A stretch of DNA of 64,000 nucleotides, taken from Tritrichomonas musculus. Its lineage: Eukaryota > Parabasalia > Tritrichomonadida > Tritrichomonadidae. Below the pieces are notes generated by a model. That model ran no database searches, was not told where the DNA came from, and worked only from the letters and a program-made list of their open reading frames with translations. The translations under genes were made by a program, and so were the position numbers. Positions 58,881 through 64,000 of this stretch are shown here, in pieces. Location: the NCBI GenBank assembly GCA_039105265.1, contig JAPFFF010000028.1, positions 1,674,001 through 1,738,000 on the forward strand, written 5' to 3'. Numbering within the stretch: position 1 is the stretch's first letter; the number at the start of each line of letters is the position of its first letter.

Positions 58881-60017
58881 TTGAATAGACCGAAACAAAC
58901 AAAAAAAGCGAAAGAAAATGAGCCAAAACCAAAAAGAACAAGAGCAAATGTTCCTAGAGTAAAAGATTTTGTTGATGCAAATGAGAAGAAAAGATTAGAT
59001 AAAATAAATAAAATGATAGCTAAATATGGTGAAATATCAAAAGCTAAAAGAATAGAAAAATTACAAAAATTAGGATATAAAGTAGATAACAATACAGATG
59101 ACGAAAAATTAAATTTCTGGTTACATGAAGCAGATTGTATTCAAAAAGGTAAATATCGATATTTATCTTATGGAACTTTATTAAATACAATTCTATCAAA
59201 AGAATTTAAAGATATTCAACTTAATCCAATTCCACCAGATGCAACAAGAATGGATTTAGTTCAAACAATGTATGATATAGCAAAAGGTAAATTTGGTAAA
59301 GAAGTAAAAAAGACGAAGACAAGAGCGAATGTTCCTAGAGCAAAAGATTTTGTTGATGCGAAAGAGAAGAAACAAACAAAAAAGAATCCTCAAAAATGGG
59401 ACTCATTGAGTAAAGATGATTTGTTTAATTTATTGAATCAAAATGGATATTTTGTCAATTTTAATTTATCGAAACAAGAATTAATTAAGCAATGTAAAGA
59501 TAATGGAATAACCATACCAAAACAAAAACAACAGAGAAAACCAAAATCGGAACCAAAACCGAGAAAACCACGATCTGAAGCAAAACAAAGAAATCAAGAA
59601 TTGAGAGAAAAATATAAAGGAATTAAAATTGATAGTCTTCGAAGATTGTTAAGAAGAAATGGTATTGATTTTAATGAAACAATGAAAAGAAAAGAAATAA
59701 TTGAATTAATTGAATCAAATAATCTTCAATATAAAAAGAGAGAAAGAAAGGAACAAAAACAGAAAAAGGTGAACGAAGGTGAACAAAAACCAATAACTGA
59801 AACAAATGAGGCAGTTGGAACACCCATTCCTCCTCCACCTCCACCACCAGTGAGCGTTAGCGAACCCAATCCACCAATAACAGAAACAAATGATGCAGTT
59901 GGTACTCAAACTCAAAGACCTCCATTATCTAATCGATCACAATATGCTCAAACAATAATGAAAAGATTAAATGGGGAAAAAAAATTCCAGGAACAGAATA
60001 ATCACAAAGAAATATGA
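58881..60017 (+). CDS. Polinton gene: basic protein with SAP-like repeats and proline-rich tail
   Basis: The open frame of about 378 codons extends further upstream without an ATG, so the start is unknown. A segment TRANVPRVKDFVDANEKK recurs as TRANVPRAKDFVDAKEKK about 135 residues later. At least two SAP-like helix-turn-helix units are visible: SKDDLFNLLNQNGYFVNF plus KQELIKQCKDNGI, and KIDSLRRLLRRNGIDFNE plus KRKEIIELIESN. SAP units bind AT-rich DNA. The C-terminal part has a poly-Pro stretch (IPPPPPPPVSVSEP). Probably a DNA-packaging or core protein. Confidence 0.5.
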   Translation: MNRPKQTKKAKENEPKPKRTRANVPRVKDFVDANEKKRLDKINKMIAKYGEISKAKRIEKLQKLGYKVDNNTDDEKLNFWLHEADCIQKGKYRYLSYGTLLNTILSKEFKDIQLNPIPPDATRMDLVQTMYDIAKGKFGKEVKKTKTRANVPRAKDFVDAKEKKQTKKNPQKWDSLSKDDLFNLLNQNGYFVNFNLSKQELIKQCKDNGITIPKQKQQRKPKSEPKPRKPRSEAKQRNQELREKYKGIKIDSLRRLLRRNGIDFNETMKRKEIIELIESNNLQYKKRERKEQKQKKVNEGEQKPITETNEAVGTPIPPPPPPPVSVSEPNPPITETNDAVGTQTQRPPLSNRSQYAQTIMKRLNGEKKFQEQNNHKEI

Positions 60018-60552
60018 ACCGAAAAAAATAAATTTACCTAACGTAGTTCATGTAAAACTTCCAATACAAAAACCAGAACCAAAACAAAAACAAAAACAAG
60101 TTATTACAACTCTTCCAAATAGTGAGAAATTCAAACAAAATATTATTCAAGATTCAATAAAACCAACAAAAACGGTTCAAAAAGAGTCACCGTTAAGAAC
60201 TCAATATGATGATAATCCTGAATTTTATGATAATTATTTTGATAATATACAATCTGAATTTGAAGATAATTATTTTGATTATCCACCATCTGAATTACCA
60301 AAACAAGAACCAATAGTCGAAATTGATTATAATTATGTTCCAATTGACGATGATCTGAGAATAACCAATTCAAATCCACCAAAGCAAAAACAAAAACAAA
60401 AAGGTAAGTGGAGGTCCAAAGAAGAGATATATAATGAGATGGTCAAGAAATTAGAAAGGAAAGGAATTCCAATTCCTGAAGGTGCAACTATCAAACAATT
60501 AAAAGATTTAGATAAAACGGTTAAAGGGCAATCTGGTCGACCAAAAAAATAA
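59971..60552 (+). CDS. Polinton gene: 193-residue protein with SAP-like C-terminus
   Basis: It overlaps the previous gene by 47 nt. The basic N-terminus is followed by a Tyr/Asp-rich middle (PEFYDNYFDNIQSEFEDNYF, about 83-102). A C-terminal segment, SKEEIYNEMVKKLERKGIPI then EGATIKQLKDLDKTVKGQ, resembles the SAP-like units of the neighbour. It ends in a basic GRPKK tail. Unknown function. Confidence 0.55.
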   Translation: MGKKNSRNRIITKKYEPKKINLPNVVHVKLPIQKPEPKQKQKQVITTLPNSEKFKQNIIQDSIKPTKTVQKESPLRTQYDDNPEFYDNYFDNIQSEFEDNYFDYPPSELPKQEPIVEIDYNYVPIDDDLRITNSNPPKQKQKQKGKWRSKEEIYNEMVKKLERKGIPIPEGATIKQLKDLDKTVKGQSGRPKK

Positions 60553-60789
60553 ATGAAAGGTCAACGATATGTACACAAGTCAAAGTGGAAAATAATTTGG
60601 GTTATAGAAGATGATGGTTCTCGAAAACCGTTTGTTCTTGATGAAAAAGGTTCATTGGCATTGATGTATTTTCCAAAGAAAGAAAATAGAGATCTTCGAA
60701 AAGAAATACAAAAAATTTATCCCAAAAAAACACTTCATCCAATTGGACCAATTAGATTTCATGATTTTAGAAATCAAGATAAAGGTTGA
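60553..60789 (+). CDS. Polinton gene: small protein
   Basis: The 78 residues start at the base after the previous stop codon, suggesting coupled expression from one transcript. A beta-rich start (KWKIIWVIEDDGSRKPFVLD) is followed by a basic helix. Behind it, 60790-60906 encodes a hydrophobic stretch (LLIIFGSFLGFNKTAGLALI) without its own ATG, so the original product may have had a membrane part. Confidence 0.45.
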   Translation: MKGQRYVHKSKWKIIWVIEDDGSRKPFVLDEKGSLALMYFPKKENRDLRKEIQKIYPKKTLHPIGPIRFHDFRNQDKG

Positions 60790-60907
60790 AATATTGGCTT
60801 ATTAATAATATTTGGATCATTTCTTGGATTTAATAAAACTGCTGGTTTAGCACTAATTTTTTTATTAAAACTTCCAAATGCCATTCTTTTTATTTATTTT
60901 TAAAAAA

Positions 60908-61174
60908 ATGACTTTATCATTACCAAAAGCTTTAAAGGACGATAGACAAGAATTAAGACATTTATTTAGTGAAATCAAAAGTGAATTATTTGATACATTT
61001 ATGAATACAGATAGTTTTACAGAATCTTGTGAATGCATGAATATTTCAAAGAATATAAGTGTTATAGAAAAAGAAATAGAGACAGATTTTAATGAACTTG
61101 AAGATATTATATTTAGGATGAAACAAACATTAGATCGCACATTAGTCATCAAAAAGTATTTTCAAATTTCATAA
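60908..61174 (+). CDS. Polinton gene: small helical protein
   Basis: The 88 residues start from MTLSLPKALKDDRQEL; an ATG at 60878 would add ten hydrophobic residues. A helical segment with a CECMN pair near the middle, then KEIETDFNELEDIIF. Unknown function. Confidence 0.5.
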   Translation: MTLSLPKALKDDRQELRHLFSEIKSELFDTFMNTDSFTESCECMNISKNISVIEKEIETDFNELEDIIFRMKQTLDRTLVIKKYFQIS

Positions 61175-61194
61175 ATTTTTTCAGAAACTCAAAA

Positions 61195-61728
61195 ATGATT
61201 AAGAAAAGAGCAGCGAATGCAGGAGTAAATGCTAATATTTCGTTAGAGCCTTCAGCAGCTAGTCAAAGTACAAACAACTTAACAAATAATATAATTATTA
61301 ATAAAAGAGATGATGGGAAAGAAGATATTGTTATAACTCGTGAAATTGAATTACCTGATATCAAAAATAATGAAATTGAAAAAGATGTTAAATATTTAAT
61401 TTTAGAAACATATGCAAAAATATTATTAGATCAAGATAAAGCTTTAATTTCGAATTTAATATCTAAAAATTGTATTATTATACCAATTGCAAGTTTACAA
61501 GACATAATCAAAACAATATTAGGTAAAAATTGTTCATCTGTAGAAATTTATATTGATGAAGATATTAAATGTTGTGCATCTAAAGTATCACCTATTCGAA
61601 AAATTGAAGCAATAAAAATAATTAATGAAGATGGTGAAATGGTAACAGATTTCAAACAAGTTTATAACAAAGAATTTAATGATTTAGTTGATGCTTATCA
61701 TCTTTGTTTGAAATATGTTGTAGTTTAA
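61195..61728 (+). CDS. Polinton gene: 177-residue protein, unknown
   Basis: The N-terminus is Ala/Asn/Ser-rich and basic. A folded-looking domain follows: VKYLILETYAKILLDQDKAL, then a strand ending CIIIPIASLQDIIKTILGK, SSVEIYIDEDIKCCASK and KIEAIKIINEDGEM. This is the rightmost gene that I assign to the Polinton. No family is recognised. Confidence 0.5.
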   Translation: MIKKRAANAGVNANISLEPSAASQSTNNLTNNIIINKRDDGKEDIVITREIELPDIKNNEIEKDVKYLILETYAKILLDQDKALISNLISKNCIIIPIASLQDIIKTILGKNCSSVEIYIDEDIKCCASKVSPIRKIEAIKIINEDGEMVTDFKQVYNKEFNDLVDAYHLCLKYVVV

Positions 61729-61742
61729 GAGAGAACTTTTAT

Positions 61743-61827
61743 TTTTTTTACTTCACTTCAAGAGCCGCAATTCGAGCTTCTAATGCAGCAATTTTGGCTT
61801 CAAAAATGACATTTTCAGTGATTTCGT
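61743..61827 (-). pseudogene. 3' fragment of a coiled-coil gene
   Basis: The minus strand reads ITENVIFEAKIAALEARI then AALEVK and a stop near 61743. A stop upstream limits it to about 28 codons. The heptads resemble the fragment in the loop of element A (DRIAALEEKNE). It lies at the junction between the Polinton and the BspA-like gene and may mark the flank of the element. Confidence 0.4.
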
Positions 61828-62689
61828 TTCACTCAACCAAATCAATATTGCAGAAACAAAGAGTGTTAATATTGAATCAAGACAATTTCAAAAATGTCAA
61901 AATATTGAAATAATCAACATCCAATCAGAAGATTATATAAGAATCAATTCCAATTGTTTTGAAGGATGCAAAATGTTGAAAAGAATCATGATCTCAGCAA
62001 AAGATATTTCAATTGAAAATGAATGTTTCAAAAATTGTTCATCGCTCAAAAATATTGAATTTAAAAATGCAAATAAAATTAGATTAGGTTCATCTGCATT
62101 TTATGAATGTGTTAATATTGATGATCTTATATTCTCATCATTGTCTATTATCGATATCGATGAAAATTGTTTCACTAATTCAAAAAACATTCAACAAATC
62201 GTTCTAAATGCGAAGAATATTTTCATTAAATCAGAATCATTCAAGAATTGTTCATCGTTGAAATCGGTCAAGTTAGTTTCATTGAAATATAAAAACAAAC
62301 AAAACGATGAAATTGAAGAAGATAATGAAATGACAAGTTCATCATATTTGTTGATTCAAAATATCACAATTGGAGATAAAGCATTTTCAGAATTAAATGA
62401 ATTGGAAGAAGTTAGTATATATGCAGAAAATGAAGTCTTCATGAATGATTATTGCTTTTATATGAATCCAAAATTGAAATCAGTTTCCATTTTCGTACCA
62501 GAATTACATTTTGGTGATTATTGTTTTTCAAAATGTGAAAAACTTGTTGATATTTCGATTCCTTATTTCTCAATACCATCATTTGAGCAAAACACATTCA
62601 AAAGGACAAAAGCAACATTGAAACTAATCGCCAACGAAGAAGAAATATATGAAAGTTCTAACTCTTTTTATGAAATCATTGATTCATGA
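61828..62689 (+). pseudogene. 5'-truncated BspA-like leucine-rich repeat gene
   Basis: The frame is open from about 61790 without an ATG until 61973. The translation consists of LRR_5 units of the BspA type, for example ENECFKNCSSLKNIEF, GSSAFYECVNIDDLIF, ESFKNCSSLKSVKL, KAFSELNELEEVSI and YCFSKCEKLVDISIP. BspA-like proteins are surface or secreted adhesin-like proteins, enormously amplified in trichomonads. Here the N-terminus is missing and there is no C-terminal membrane helix. If translation began at ATG 61973 a 238-residue product would result. Confidence 0.65.
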
Positions 62690-64000
62690 ATATGAAACAC
62701 TTATAATTAATAATGATAATTGTTAAATTGTATAAAATGAGCGTCGATTTGATAATCTATTTTTTTTTATAATTAAAAAAAAGCAAAAAACTGGTCAACC
62801 GGGAATCGAACCCGGAACTTAAGAGTGACACTCTAAAATGAATTATTTTTTCATGCTTTTTTTATGAAATAGAGAGTAATTTGCTTATTTAATTGTTTTA
62901 ATTTATTTATAATAATACAAAAATATTAATTTTAATATGAAAATAATTCAAATCAATGAGCCTTTTTGGTCATCGAATTGTAAACGCTTTCATTCTATGT
63001 ATATTTGGTCGTTAACTTTTTCATTTTTTAATTTTTAAAGTAAAAACATATCTCAATTAATCATTCAAAATCATTTTTCAAAATCATTTTTTAGTATTAT
63101 TTTTATGATATGATCTGGCTCTTCTTATTTAATTTAGCTCATAGTTCTCATTCAATTAATTCTTCACATTCAACTAATTTTACTTATTCAACTTATTTAT
63201 TTTATTCAATTAATTCATATTATTCAACTCAATAATCTTATTCGATTAATTTTTATTATTTAAATTAATTATTCTTATTCAACTTTTTTATTTTATTTAA
63301 GGACGACCTTTCACCGTTTATAATTTATTTTTAAACGATTAATTTTTGTATTCATTTTCATCGTAAATCATTGAAAATTAAAAAATTTAATAACTCAAGT
63401 TAGAAGGGGAAAAAGAAACTTGTTTTTGTGTTAATACAAATCAAATAGAATAAATTATTGATATCCGGTTCGAAAAGTTATATTAATACTTGTTATTTAT
63501 CAAATTTAATCATTTTTTTATTTTATCTACTAAAATTTCATCTTTTTCTTTAATATATTATGAGTTTGGAACCGGATTATTTTAAATATTCATGTTATTT
63601 AATAAATGGTGCATAGAAAACAAAATTGTTTTTCTTTGAAATTGAGTTATTACATTTTGAAATTCTTAGAAAAAATATAAACGTAAGTAGTAATGTTAAG
63701 GAGAGCTCCGAGCTAAAGCTCTCCACTCACGCTTCGCTTCCTTAACAGATATACCATATAGCTATGGCACATTCTACTATATAAGGTCGTCCATTTGTGC
63801 CGTCCATAGCGTTATGTCCATATTATGATTTACATGAAAATAAGCTCAAATAAGTAATTATAGCTCTAAATTAACATGATGGAGTACATCCAATGAACTA
63901 TCCAGGCATCCAATAGATCAATAATTATGTTAATAATAATATTAATTGAAACAGTCCGCTTATAAATATAGATGATTTAATATGTTATAGCTACCAAAAC
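62690..64000. other. AT-rich spacer with tRNA-Asp remnant and short repeats
   Basis: Apart from the tRNA remnant there is no gene. Imperfect repeats of TTATTCAAYTAATT lie at about 63125-63300. Near 63699-63752 a snapback structure (GTTAAGGAGAGCTCCGAGCT then AAAGCTCTCC, closing with CTTCCTTAAC) stands out. A 10-nt inverted pair, GGACGACCTT near 63302 and AAGGTCGTCC near 63783, frames the stretch. Confidence 0.4.
62791..62838 (-). tRNA. tRNA-Asp (GUC) 3'-half remnant
   Basis: The minus strand has an anticodon loop GTGTCAC (anticodon GTC at 62827-62829) on a weak stem and a perfect T arm CCGGGTTCGATTCCCGG. It ends with the 3' acceptor strand TTGACCA and G. The 5' acceptor strand TGGTCAA and a D arm are absent from the bases upstream. 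It is therefore a 3' fragment, in the same orientation as the Arg remnant at the other end of the window. Confidence 0.55.

Larger units (their letters stand above)
40780..61740. mobile_element. Polinton/Maverick-like element, about 21 kb, fossil
   Basis: The element is defined by the pair of hallmark genes, protein-primed family B DNA polymerase and retroviral-type integrase. Other genes are a superfamily 3 helicase, KilA-N gene, Ser-Pro-stalked membrane protein, many small coiled-coil proteins and a cluster of basic proteins. Ends are approximate, because I found no terminal inverted repeats. I recognise no capsid protein, FtsK/HerA-type packaging ATPase or adenain-type protease. The large enzymes look whole, while several small genes look broken (about five breaks in all), suggesting a fairly young copy. 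A shared promoter box marks about ten of its genes. Confidence 0.75.

Noticed and set aside
40780-61740. Terminal inverted repeats of the Polinton
   Set aside because: I compared the AT-rich and GC-rich sequence near 40.5-41.05 kb with 61.7-61.9 kb by eye and found no convincing inverted match. The ends stay approximate.
62791-62838. Complete, functional tRNA-Asp
   Set aside because: The T arm is perfect, but no 5' acceptor strand or D arm exists upstream in the right place.

Overview
The window looks like a chromosome segment of a trichomonad parabasalid (Trichomonas/Tritrichomonas group). It is very AT-rich, and its genes have no visible introns. Several starts follow an initiator-like TCAYTW within about 20 nt of the ATG. 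The gene families are also typical of trichomonads: initiator-binding-protein (IBD) homologue, BspA-like leucine-rich repeats, ankyrin proteins of the trichomonad type, FAR1-type MULE transposases, mariner and a large Polinton/Maverick. The low base composition hints at Tritrichomonas rather than T. vaginalis, but that is only an impression.

Region 1 (1-11.1 kb) is ordinary host DNA. It holds the tail of a bacterial-type PD-(D/E)XK/AAA-ATPase-like gene, 3' remnants of a GH78 rhamnosidase and of an alpha/beta hydrolase, a tRNA-Arg remnant and a BspA-like N-terminal stub. Intact genes follow: a secreted GH35 beta-galactosidase, a C2-domain protein with a PGY-repeat tail, an IBP39-like transcription factor and a 729-residue ankyrin protein. 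A small MITE closes the region.

Region 2 (11.6-35 kb) is a transposon field. A 6.7 kb palindromic element (11587-18280) is flanked by a perfect 10-bp target duplication and carries GAA/GAT low-complexity DNA in both arms. After a GNAT acetyltransferase gene and a second MITE comes a 14 kb MULE (20863-34905, 9-bp duplication). Its transposase gene was itself split by another giant palindromic element (21212-32946, perfect 10-bp duplication). This second element carries about 1 kb and about 6.4 kb of 17/18-bp satellite in its two arms and a captured ankyrin-gene fragment in its loop. Both giant palindromes therefore share one layout: unique terminal arms, arm-internal satellite, and a short loop with gene fragments.

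Region 3 (35-40.5 kb) is a decayed transposase-like gene interrupted by a 1.9 kb foldback element and a 1.25 kb mariner. A short decayed gene of unknown family lies beside it.

Region 4 (about 40.8-61.7 kb) is a Polinton/Maverick-like element. It carries a protein-primed family B DNA polymerase, a retroviral-type integrase, a superfamily 3 helicase, a KilA-N gene and a Ser-Pro-stalked type I membrane protein. It also has about ten small coiled-coil proteins and a cluster of very basic, SAP-like proteins. I recognise no capsid protein, packaging ATPase or maturation protease. Ten or so of its genes share an upstream box GGTTTTGACA followed by an initiator-like element just before the ATG. The main enzymes look whole; several small genes look broken (about five breaks in all), so I treat it as a fairly young fossil. 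Its terminal repeats were not found.

Region 5 (61.7-64 kb) holds a 5'-truncated BspA-like gene, a tRNA-Asp remnant and AT-rich non-coding DNA.
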